In this document: positions 25,107 through 35,514 of the stretch, one piece after another | How the letters are laid out: each line of letters begins with the position of its first letter | Numbering within the stretch: the first letter of the stretch is position 1 | NCBI GenBank assembly: GCA_949358305.1 | Contig: OX442320.1 | Coordinates: 11,734,259-11,798,258 of the forward strand | Direction of reading: 5' to 3' | Length of the DNA stretch: 64,000 bases | Source: Strigamia acuminata | Taxonomy: Eukaryota > Arthropoda > Chilopoda > Geophilomorpha > Linotaeniidae | The notes under the pieces: generated by a model | The model's input: the letters and a program-made list of their open reading frames with translations, nothing else | Databases searched by the model: none | What the model was told of the DNA's origin: nothing | Made by a program: the position numbers and the translations under genes

Positions 25107-28100
25107 ATGGCGGCCTCAGAAACAGCGCAAAACATCCTTGGACGCGCGAAAACATGCGTAAATGGCCAACAAGACGCGGACGAGACGCAGAACGGAGCGG
25201 ACAACGGCGACAAGCACAATGGCAGCAGCTACGACAACCCAGATGCGGCCGGCGGTTTCCCCACCTCGCAGCCGGGCTCGCCGCGCGAGAAAAACTCTCT
25301 ACAAATTCACACCACCAACACGGAAAAGATACGACACATCGTTCAACAATCGGCCAGGTAACTTTCTCTTTTGCGATTAACTCCGTCGAGTCAGGCATGA
25401 TGGCGGCGGGCGAGCAAAGGGCCCTTGCGAAGGATTTACATCGAAATTGCCCGTTTTTCGCTCGTTTTTTCACCATTCTTGAATTGGTTTTTCTTTTTTG
25501 GGCTTTGTTTTTGTTGGGGTGGGTGTTTTGGATGATTGTTTCGGGTTGGAATGCGAGAATGGTGATTTTTTGATCGGTTGGTTGAGTCTGCTCCATTACT
25601 TTTTTAAGGGTTTGAATTTTTTTTTTTTACTGTGTTGCGAATGGTTGATGTTTTATTAAGATTTTGCCATTGAAATTTTTTTGGAATTAATTAATTAAAA
25701 TGTTTGAATCAACAAGCAAAAAAATTAAATTAGTGTTATTTTTTTTTTTAAATTAATTTATTTTAAATATTTATTGATTTTAGGTTTGTGAAAGAATGGA
25801 GAATTAATTTCCTGCTGACGAACTAAAGGGAGAAATTGAGGAAAATGAAATTTATCTTTATCGAGAGTGCGATTGGTCTTCTTACACGACTTCTGGAGAC
25901 TTTGATCGTTGATTTAATTCATTTTTCGCCGAATTTTAATCGATTTTTATCAATATTTGATGAATTTTTATTAAAAACGTGAACAGTTTGATTTAATAAT
26001 TTAAAAAAAGGATAAATTTTTTCGTTTTAGACGACTGGGGACGAGATTACAAGATGGCGGGCGTGTTTAGCCCGAATTTCTTAATTTGAAATGATTTGGT
26101 GAAATGAAGAAATGCGTTTGATTGGCCGTCGAATTGAGCCAACCAATCGAGTTGAATTGGATTTGATGGGCACCAAGTTGAATTGAGTTGTCCAAATTTA
26201 GAATAAGTGTGCAAATTCACTTTTTCACTTATGTAATTTTCTTGTGTTTATGTAACGATCTAACGAAGGATTAATCATCGAACCATCACAATTTAGAATT
26301 ACGGGCCGGAGTTTTATTTTTTATTTTTTTCTAATCGGCTAATGGCAAATTATCTTGCAATCAAACTGTATAGTAATTACTTCGGAAAACACATTTAAAA
26401 AAAATTACACAACTTATCGGTCATTGGTCGATAATGTTGAGCGCCATTTGATTTTGGTGGCGGAAAGTGAAATTAAATCCGCCATTTTAAAAAATGGCGA
26501 ACAAAAACCGGAATTTTAGGTTGATTAAATAACGATTTTTCTTTTTTTTTTTTGAGTTTTAATTTTGTTTTTCTATTTTATTTGTAGTTAATTTGAATGA
26601 GATGTTTCGAATGCGGAATAAAATTGGGCGCCGGATGCCAATTTCCGTGCAAATCGGTGCAAACGAAATTGAGAAGCAAAATGGCGGCAATCAAATATTT
26701 TTTTGAATATTTTGATCTTTTTAAATGAGATTTTCCGTTCGTATTGATCGCTCGATGTTGGATAAGAGCAAACACGAAGTCGAGTGTGAAACATGTGATG
26801 TAGATGGTAAAAAAAGGAGAAAATTGATAAGGTTTTACGTTATTTTTGGCGATAAAATTCATAAAAATGATAAAACGAAACCGATGACGTGTTTGTTTGT
26901 ATCTATAGCAACACAGTCTCCTTCAGCTGTGATGAGGGTCAAACGAACCGACGCTGATCTTGAAAAGTGGCGGAAATAAAAAAGAAATCCGCAATTCACT
27001 TGTCATTTGTTTATGAATTTAGTTTCGAACAAAGAATTTCATTTTTCTCGTTTCTTTTTAACTCACAATTTCGACGTGGGGTGGCGAAAACACCGAATTA
27101 ATAATGGCATTAAATCGATACGAAGCGAAATAGGAAAATTATCCGCACGTGCTTGCACGAAACATGGCGGAAGTTATTTATTCGTGCTTTCAAAACCCCA
27201 ATTGTTATCACCGAGGAAAAAAATTTAAAAAATTTAAAAATTTAAAAAATATATATTTTTTTTAAAATCTAAAATTGTTGTCTCAAATTCAAGGTCGAGT
27301 TTATCAATCGGTGAATTTGGGCGGTTTATTTGGTTTGAATGATAAATGTGATGCTTAGTGACCTTGCCAAGTAAATTAAACGGGGTTTTGTGCGTTAATT
27401 GGTGGCGAAGTGAATGAATAGGTTTTGCATGTTGTTATGGCATGCATTTCGCGGTCCAAGGTGAGAAATTTGCGTTACATCACTGGAAATTGCGAATAAC
27501 TCGAGCGTGACATGCAAATTGTGCGAAAAATGTGCATTATCAACACGTGTTGACGGGGTCTTTATAGATGTTTTGAATATTTGTCTTTGGAGAAAGAATT
27601 AATTACATTTTCATCTAGATTTCACATTCCAGTGTGGTTGTGAATTTATATTTACACCGGAAATGCCATTCACAACTGCACTGGAACAATTGTTTCGTTT
27701 TTTTTCTTTTTTCGCTTTTTTGGAGTGATAAAATCGTGTTTTAAGTCATTATTTTGGTTTTGATGTTTTTATTTTGATGTTTTCAAATCAATTTTGTCTT
27801 TTTTAAACCTTAAACCGCTCTTGTGGGGTAAATTCAAATCCGCCATTTTGGCTCCGCGGAGTGACTCAAACTTTTATTTCTATTTGTTTAATTAAACAAA
27901 AATGTTGATTTGTATTTGTAGTGACGAATCAAAGAAGAAAATCGACGTGCTTTTAGGAGACATCCGACAATTGCCCGATTTGGAAAAATTGCTACTGTAC
28001 CTTCAACTACCGACCGGCGGAACCGCGACCGATCCCTTTAGACAGTAAACATTTTGTTTATTTATTTATAACATAAATAGAAATATTAAATAAAAACTGC

Positions 28101-31100
28101 TCGAAACTAGTTTTTCCAACCGTCAAACGGAGCCAAAAATTCCAGTATCATCACGTGATAAAATGGAATTTTTATTTTTTATTTCTTTCTTAATTTCTTT
28201 AAAATTATTTATTTTTATTGGAAATGTGTATTTATATATTTTCTACGAATTGCAGAAATTGTAACAATCCGTTGGGAAACCGCTTCGAAGTAACTCAAAC
28301 TGTGACGTGGATTAGGACGCATTTGCAAGAAGATTGCGAAGTTTCTCTCCCAAAACACGAAGTCTACGAAGATTATTGGTGAGAAAATTTAGTTGATTGA
28401 AATATAAATTTGGAATTAATCGGATTGGATTTTAGCCATTACTGTCAAATCCACGCGATCAAACCTCTGTCGACGGCCGATTTTGGAAAAGTGATGAAAC
28501 ACGTCTTCCCCAGCGTACGTCCACGAAGACTGGGGACGCGCGGCAATTCAAAATATCCTTGAAAATCGAAATTTAATCTAAAATATAAAAAAAAAATGGA
28601 GAAAAAAAATCTTTAACCTACGATTCACGTACTGTTATTCCGGTTTGCGAAAGAAAATCACCTTAGAAGTCCCGAAATTGCCCAATTTATCAGCCGACCG
28701 AGACGCTGGTCAAGACGAGGTAAAAATTGAAAAACAAATTGAAAAAAGAAATTCTCATCTGATTGTCATCAATATTTGTTAGGACGAAATTTTGTCACAA
28801 GATGGCGTGAAGGCATGCTCGTACGTGATCCTGGAATGGGCGCACAAACTCCTGGAGAACAAATTCGAAACGCTCAAGGAACTCGCCTGCCACCTAGTCG
28901 AGAGCAAACTGGTGGACGCGCGCTCTTTCGGCGCCTTCACCGTCCTCTCCCTCGGCCCGAACGCTGGCAAAGCGAACCCGGCCGCCGCACTACTCAACCA
29001 GAGCGGCGGCAACAAACACCGCGACGCGCAACTCCAACTGCAGCGCAAAATCCAGGAGAAGGGCATGATCAAAGAGCAGCGCAAGCGTCTCAACGACATC
29101 CGAGGCGACAAGATGGACGCCAAAGAGCGCAGGAGGGCCTCCAGCGGACCCTGCGCGCGCTCCATGCGCTCCTCGTCGTCGAGCGCCAGGAGCGCGCAAG
29201 TGTGCAGCATGCCATCCACGCCGCTACCGGGCAGCGACTCGCCGCCCGAGTCCAAGCCGACCACGCCCGTCGAGCGCAACGGTGCACGCAAGGACAGAGA
29301 CAGAGACGCGAAGGTGCAAAACGGGCACCCGGAGCCGAACCCGCAGCGCAAGGCGGGAAAAGTGCAGATCCCGCGCATCACGAGCAACCGGCACAGCCCC
29401 AAAGTGTGCATCGCGCCGTCGGTGCCTGCCAGCATCATCCTCCTGCCCCAGCTCGCCCCGATGGCCGACATTTCCGCCTCCGCCTCCGCCTCCGCCGCCA
29501 AGCCCAAACCAAAATACAAACCCATCCAACCGAAACCGACGGCGCAGAACGCCCTTAACGCGCACAACGGCAAAGACACGCAAGAAACGAAGAAAACGCC
29601 CGTCAAACGGCCCCGACTGGAAGCGGCCCCGACTGCAAGTGGCCCGGGAAGGGTGAGAGAGGACCCGGCGCAGGAGAGCCGCGACGTGCTGCTGTCGCAG
29701 AGCAGCCGCGAGCCGTCCAAGATGAGCGAGCAGGAGCTGACGGACATGCTGGGCGACGAGGACCCCGACCCCGACACGACGGGCATCGAGAACGGGAGCT
29801 CCCTCATGGATTTCATGGAGGGCTCGTCCGCGTCCATGGAGCAGGACGAGGAACTGTCGCAGTACTTCTCGGAGAGCGTGGCGCCGCCGCCCGCGCCCGC
29901 CAAGCGCTGCAACGACGCCGGCCAGTCGGCGCAGCTGACGCAACTGCGCTGGCTGCTCGAGCACAACCTCAAGCCCAGCCCGCCCGCCGTGGCGCCCTCG
30001 TGCGGCTGGCCCGCCAGCGCCAACTCGTCGCACACGCTGTGCCAACTGCTCGCGCAACCCGCCAAGCTGCCCGACACGTCGTCCGTCGACTCTTTGGAGA
30101 GCCAGCCGCTGCCCTCGATGGAGATGCTCACCGGCTACTCGCTGAGCCAGCACGCGGCCGAGATGCACACGCCGGACCAGTCGAACGCCGGCATGAGCGC
30201 CGTGGCCGTCAAGCGGCGCGTCAGTTTCCCCATCAACCTGGACTCGTCGTCCCTGCCGACGGCGCCCGGCTCGTCGGCGCCCGGCTCGTCCGCCTCGTCG
30301 GTGCCGCCGAGTCCCAACACGCGCTGCCGCTCCTTCAATTTCACGCCCATCTCGCCGCGCCACACGCCGCTGCCCGACCTCAAGGGCCCCTTCGTGTCGC
30401 AGCCGGCCAGCGCGACCGCCTCGCCGTTCGTGTCGCCCAGCGGCACCCCCGTGCCTCTGTCGCGCTCCCGCCACAACTCCGGCCAGGCCGTGTCCTCGTC
30501 CTACGGCACCACGCCGCGCACCACGCCGTACCCGTCGGAGCACTCGTCGGCCGTCAACTCGCCCTTCATCAGCCCGCACCCGACGCCCACGCCGACGCCC
30601 TTCTCCAAGAGCCGCTCGGGCGCCAGCCACATCCAGCGCATCCTTTCGTTCTCGGGGGCTCAGATCTCGCCCAGCACGCACGCCCTCAACCTGCTCAACC
30701 CGCCCGGTCGGCCGAGGCCCGCGCTTTCCTCCTCCTCCTCGTCGGGCGCCATGACGCTCGTGTCGCCGCGCAGCGCGCCCTTGTCGCCCATGAACTACGT
30801 CCAGGACCCGGAGCTGAACAATAATAATAATAATAATAACATTAATAATAATAATAATAACATTGCTGCTTTTTCGATGCCGAGCGTGGGCGACACGCCG
30901 CAGTTGCGCTCCAGGAACAATTCCAACTCGTCGGTGCCGCCCGCGTCGCCGTGTTCGGCGCCCATGTCACCGCAGGCGTGCAACAACAACGGCTTGTTCA
31001 TGATGGATGCGCAAGCATCGGCCGTGGACTGGACTCAGAACGCTACGCAGGGCTCGTGGTACCAGAACTCGATGGCTAGCAACGACCCGCGGATCCTGGC

Positions 31101-31539
31101 GCGGCAGCGACACACGAGCGTGCACCAGCCGGCGCCCATGGACCTGATGGGCCAGTCGGCGGCCATGAGGATGTTGCTGCAGAGGAGCAACTCGGTGCCG
31201 GTGTCGCACATGCCCCGGCAGATGCAGAACAGCGTGGACGCGCCGCCCAATTACTCGTACACGGCCACGGCGGACGCGCCCGCGCCCGCGCCACATTTCA
31301 CCGATCTCATGAGTCCGGCTCCGGCGTTCGACAAGGGAGCGGATCAGTTTTGTTCGCGGAAGAACTTGTCCGAGATGTTGTCGTCGCCACAGGGCTACGA
31401 CTTGGGCACTACGCTGGAGGATCTTCGCGCCTGCGACGACGCGTTCTCGCAGTTCACGCAGGAGTACGAGCACCAGAGTCCGCCCAAGTCCGCGCTCATG
31501 TTGGCCGAAGATGATGTGTTTCCGTCGAAGACCTACTGA
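25107..31539 (+). CDS. RFX7: Transcription factor RFX7 (RFX5/7 group)
   Basis: Winged-helix factor that binds X-box DNA. Exons 25107-25357, 27922-28044, 28256-28378, 28436-28552, 28629-28719 and 28783-31539 join to 1153 codons (human RFX7 about 1363). Order: N-terminal tail; RFX5/7 leader (KIDVLLGDIRQLPDLEKL, YLQLPTG); RFX DNA-binding domain (WIRTHLQEDCEVSLPKHEVY, KPLSTADFGKVMK, RRLGTRG, SKYCYSGLRKK); the RFX7-type helix VILEWAHKLLENKF and QLQLQRKIQEK; then a long Ser/Pro-rich tail with RFX7-like words SSVPPSP, FTPISPR and LQRSNSVPV, and acidic ending. Intron 4 is AT-AC with U12 signals. The 2.76-kb last exon is markedly GC-rich against AT-rich surroundings and carries a poly-Asn run from an AAT microsatellite. 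Antisense open frames over it are by-products of its GC content. Confidence 0.95.
25358..27921. other. RFX7 intron 1
   Basis: 2.56-kb AT-rich intron without supported genes. It contains the 61-bp hairpin at 27626-27686. Confidence 0.8.
27626..27686. ncRNA. 61-nt hairpin in RFX7 intron 1, related to the one in Rab8
   Basis: 5' arm ATTCCAGTGTGGTTGTGAA, a loop of about 24 nt, 3' arm TTCACAACTGCACTGGAA. Compared with 21900-21960 the 3' arm differs at one position in 18 and the 5' arm at four, while the loop is different. The arm changes leave G-U pairs, so the stem would survive in RNA. Confidence 0.4.
28553..28628 (+). other. U12-type AT-AC intron in RFX7
   Basis: The 76-bp intron starts ATATCCTT, the U12 donor consensus, and ends in AC at 28628. 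A branch-point match TCTTTAACC lies about 12 nt before the end. Splicing here, and only here, restores the invariant RFX frame NSK-YCYSG. No GT-AG alternative keeps the domain intact. Confidence 0.92.
30818..30862 (+). repeat. AAT microsatellite coding poly-asparagine in RFX7
   Basis: A run of AAT codons, broken by two ATT, encodes about 14 Asn inside a GC-rich exon where Asn is otherwise written AAC. This points to recent slippage expansion. Confidence 0.9.
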
Positions 31540-32064
31540 ATCTTTTTTTTTTTTTTTTAGTTTTTCGGTTTGTTTTGGAAAAAGAAAGAAATTCTAAGTA
31601 CAAATTTCGATGAGATTGAGGGCTGTGTTAAGCTTTTTTCAGGTATTTGTACGTTGTTAGACAAAAAAAAAAAAATATTTTTGTAAATTTATCTCCTCCC
31701 CTTGCATCTTTTAATGTCCCTGGAATTTATCATTTTTATGGCATGGCAAAGGGATGTGAAAAACAAAAGAAACAAACAAAGAAAAAACAAAACAAAACAA
31801 AACAAAATAAGAGTTTAAATGTGTATTTTTAGCATTATTTTTCATACACTTGAAATTTTAAGCTAGGATATTGAAATTCTTGTCGTTTTAGGGTAAATTT
31901 GTAAAATTATTGCAGACATCCCACTTTGGACGTTGGAAATTGGACATTTTCTAAAAGGAAAACAAAGGAAAATCTAGGCCTACTTAACAAATTTGAAGAG
32001 ACTGTAATGTACAACTAAAAGACGTTGTCGTTAAGGCTGATCTTGGTTATCGACAACTGGAAAC
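31540..32064. other. RFX7 3' UTR
   Basis: AT-rich sequence after the RFX7 stop with A-rich and T-rich runs. No gene seen. Confidence 0.45.
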
Positions 32065-32329
32065 TACCGTATTTATTCGATTCTAAGACGCACTTTTTTC
32101 CCATATAAACATCTCTAAAAACGACGTCGGTACAAAGTAGCGACTCACAAATTAGAGAACCAACATTAGCCACTGATCATAAGATAAATGTGGGATTGAC
32201 TACAGGCTACCGGGAATTTCCTGGCCCATCGTAGCCTGTCCCTGTGGCCCGACCCATCCAGATTTCCCGGTACTAAATTTGTACTCGGTCTTACAATCGA
32301 TGGCGTCTAAGAATCGAAGAAATGCGGTA
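32065..32329. mobile_element. Short inverted-repeat DNA element (MITE-like)
   Basis: Left end TACCGTATTTATTCGATTCT followed by AAGACGC. Right end is the inverted counterpart (GCGTCTAAGAATCGAAG then AAATGCGGTA). The TAAGACGC-type end resembles DNA-transposon termini common in animals. The inside holds a TACCGGGAAATCTGGA repeat that also occurs at about 36190-36350. No coding capacity. Class uncertain. Confidence 0.5.
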
Positions 32330-33464
32330 CTTGCACGCAGTGGCATCAGGGGCCGATTGAGGAGTAACATCGGCTCTTTGCCGGTACAGTGATCTCTGTG
32401 TAGCCTGGACATAGGACAGGTCCCAGAAAGTTGTTTGGACCAACAGGCCTTCCGGATGGAGGAGGCAATTTAACGTTGGTGGGTCCAGCAAACCTGTACG
32501 GACCACGCAGTCGTCCGAACAAGCACTGTTAGGTTTGTACGGAGTACACCTTGATTGCCTTGAGCACCATGTGCCACAGCCTAAAGGTGGAAACGCGAGG
32601 GTGCGGGTAAAATTATTATTTTATTCCAAGTGCGGATGTTTGCAACATTTGTTGGGATATAATCAATGTCTTTTATTCTCGTCTCCTTTTTTAATTTTTC
32701 AAATGCAAATCGTACCTGACGTAAGACAAAAAAAGTAAGAATTTTTATATATATTAAAAAAAAAAGTCGCCTTAGGACAAAGAAAAAGTTACCGCTGTTA
32801 TGTTTGGTGCCAATATACAATCATTTTAGCTAATTTTTAGCACCATTAATTCCCAACTGAAGGTCACACAGGAATAGTTTTGTATGTTAAAGAAAAAAAA
32901 CTCATCAAATTACAAATTTTATTACCAATTAGCACTTTGATTTTTTTTCCACACTTGTAACAAAGGGAATTTGACAGAAAGTTGAAAAAAAAATTTTTTT
33001 CTTCCAAACTTTTGCATATTAATTATTATCATCATTATTATTATTATTCACTATAGTTGAACATATTTTTAATTTTTTAGTGACTAGTTATAATTTTTTT
33101 TTAAATTTTTATTTCCATGTTGGCAATTTTTTTTTTATTATTATAGAAGTTAGTGAAGGGCAGTTTTGTAGAGAGAAAAAAAATGGTAGGTATCCAAGGT
33201 ACCTGTTTTATGTGTTTTATACTGTATGTGTTGTCAATATTCTGGAATATCACTTCAACTCCAGAATTGATAGGTTTATTGGGCTAGAAATGATTGTTGT
33301 TTGTACTGATCAGATACTACGAAAAGAGGTTAAAGCAAGTGCCAGAGCCGGCTGCAGGTCCATCAGCGCCCCTTTCAACTTCCTAAAGCCAATATGAGGC
33401 CAGAGCCAGTTTTAAACTTTGGGCTAGCCCAAACATTCTGGTGCGAACAAATCGTGTTTATATA
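32330..33464. other. Intergenic, no gene seen
   Basis: AT-rich DNA with T runs and short open frames without family resemblance. Confidence 0.4.
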
Positions 33465-33648
33465 CAGTCGAAACTTTTTATAACGAATCGTGATATAACG
33501 AATTATCGATATAACGAATACCTAAAATTGACCGGTTTGGTTGGCTGGCCATAGAACACCATGTTAAAAAATATCGATATAACGAATTCTTGCTATAACG
33601 AATCGATTTTTCGGGTCCCTTGCGATTCGTTATAAAGAGTTTTGACTG
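33465..33648. mobile_element. pogo/Tc1-like MITE
   Basis: 184 bp with inverted ends CAGTCGAAACTTTTTATAAC and its counterpart (GTTATAAAGAGTTTTGACTG), flanked by TA on both sides. Inside, TATAACGAAT is repeated. The CAGTC end with TA duplication and the TATAACGA words are typical of pogo-type MITEs. Confidence 0.75.
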
Positions 33649-34786
33649 TATACATTAAAGCACGTGAAATCGGCCTAGTGCAGTTGCACCGCTCGATTCT
33701 ACCTTAAGCCGGCTCCAGCAAGTGCAAAAAGATGCTAATTTAGCATCCAGGAGAAAGTTCCTAACTAGAAAGAAAGAAGGTTGTGTTGCATCAGCTTTAA
33801 TCATCTTTGGGGCAGTGATAATGAAGCTCAAGTTTCTCTTGGTTTTGTGGCAATCAGTGGAGGGGGGGGGGGCCCATGGCAGCACTATTTTGCAAGACTA
33901 TAGTTTGAAGGAATTGTAAAATAAAAAATGAATTGGGAGTTGGGATGCATGGGATAAATAAATGTGAAGAATGAAAAATGTGAGTTGGACTTGAGTGAAC
34001 TTGAGTAAATTCTAGTTATTGAACCAGAGATGTCTGTGAGTGCTAGGACTGCCCTGAGTGGAAGAAAGAAATGTGTTTATTTTGTAAGTAAATTGTCAAA
34101 CTATTTACTGTGATATTAATGCTAATGTAAGAATATGAATTGAAAATGTGTTATTGCTTTTTCTGTTTTTATTTTTTGAGTTTAATTGTATTTATTATTT
34201 CTGGCAGTTTTTTTTTTATTTTATTTTATTTTATTTTTTTAGAATGATAAGTGGATGCCAAAACTGTAATGATACTTTGTGCCATGTGTAATGTTGCCAT
34301 TTTAAAAAAGGAAAAACATTCCACACTGATTGGTTAATTTTATTTTAATTTTTTTGGTTTTAATTTTTTTTTTTTAATTTTTTAAATTGAACAGATCAAG
34401 CATGCAGTAGAATGATGGCAGTTTGTTTTGATGGAATATTTTTCAGGGATTTCTCTATTAATTAATTATTTTGTTGATTTTGTTTTTGTCAAATTCCTTA
34501 CTGCATGTTTCTATGAATGTAACTTAAAAACACTTTTTCTTCCTATTTTACACTATAAGTTAAACTCCTCATGTTAGAATACTAAGAGAAATGTAAATTT
34601 ACATTAGTATATATAACAAATGAAAAATTAAAAAAATGTAAAGATTTAAAAACCAACTTTTTAAGTTTCACAAATTGTCTGAAATTATTATCAAGGATAC
34701 GGAAACAAAACAAGTTGAATGTTTTTATTTAATCGTGGCGTCTGACACCAGATGGCGCTAAAAGTAAAGCGCCGTTATAAACCGGC
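33649..34786. other. Intergenic, no gene seen
   Basis: AT-rich spacer with low-complexity T-rich stretches near 34210-34380. GC rises just before 34787. Confidence 0.4.
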
Positions 34787-35026
34787 ATGGCCGCGACATC
34801 TTCAAATGTTCGTCAAAGCAATTCACTCGGTTTGTTAATACTTTTATTGATATCTTTAGAAATTCTAACGTCTACAACGCGAATTTTTCAGGTTAAAAGC
34901 GAGTCTGCGGCGACCGAAACTAGGAGAAGGACATCTTTGTGTTTGTTTTGGATATGCGACTGCGAAGAGATGTATTTAGGCTTAACATATTTCCCAGCAA
35001 CCAAATCGGGACATGGGGACAATTAA
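34787..35026 (+). CDS. Hypothetical 79-residue protein with one hydrophobic segment
   Basis: Not recognised. The ATG lies in a GC-richer patch (ACCGGCATGG) after a long AT-rich region. A hydrophobic stretch LGLLILLLISLEILT at residues 14-28 could be a signal anchor. The frame ends with TAA at 35024. A possible intron (34829 to TTTTCAG at 34891) would shift the frame, so the single-exon reading is only a suggestion. It may be a first exon or chance. Confidence 0.18.
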   Translation: MAATSSNVRQSNSLGLLILLLISLEILTSTTRIFQVKSESAATETRRRTSLCLFWICDCEEMYLGLTYFPATKSGHGDN

Positions 35027-35514
35027 ATGAAAAAAATAAATCTTCCTCCTTTTTCTCCAACTGAGGCAAAAATGTTTAGAAATTCCTTTTTCTTTTTTGA
35101 AAATGGGACAAATTATTATATTTTTTCTGGCACCAAAAAATAATTTGGCAAACAAATTGAAAATAGCCAATTTTCCCAAATTGGGACGTATGGTAAGCCT
35201 AGATGAATTGCATTTCCCTGCTGATGATTTCTACAATTTTCGAAGTTAAAATGTACCTGGAAACGTAAGTCTTTTAAATTTCGGAGTGGATATTGCGAGT
35301 GATTTATACACAACAGAGTCAAATGAAATGAAATGTTTTTGCAGTTTTTATTGTTTTTGTAAGCGTAAAAATTGTTATAGGTAGACCTATTAAGGCAAAT
35401 GACATTGGAACTTACCAGGGAAGTTTAGTGACTAACATTTAGACATTTTATTTATTCTATCGTAGTATCTATTCTACCAAAAAGGTGGCAAAATGTTGGA
35501 GGGGCAAGTGAAGT
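35027..35514. other. Intergenic, 3' side of the neurotactin-like gene
   Basis: AT-rich; no coding support. Confidence 0.4.

Noticed and set aside
28779-30681. Antisense frames of 450 and 485 codons over RFX7
   Set aside because: GC-rich coding exons create long antisense frames; the sense strand has clear RFX7 homology.
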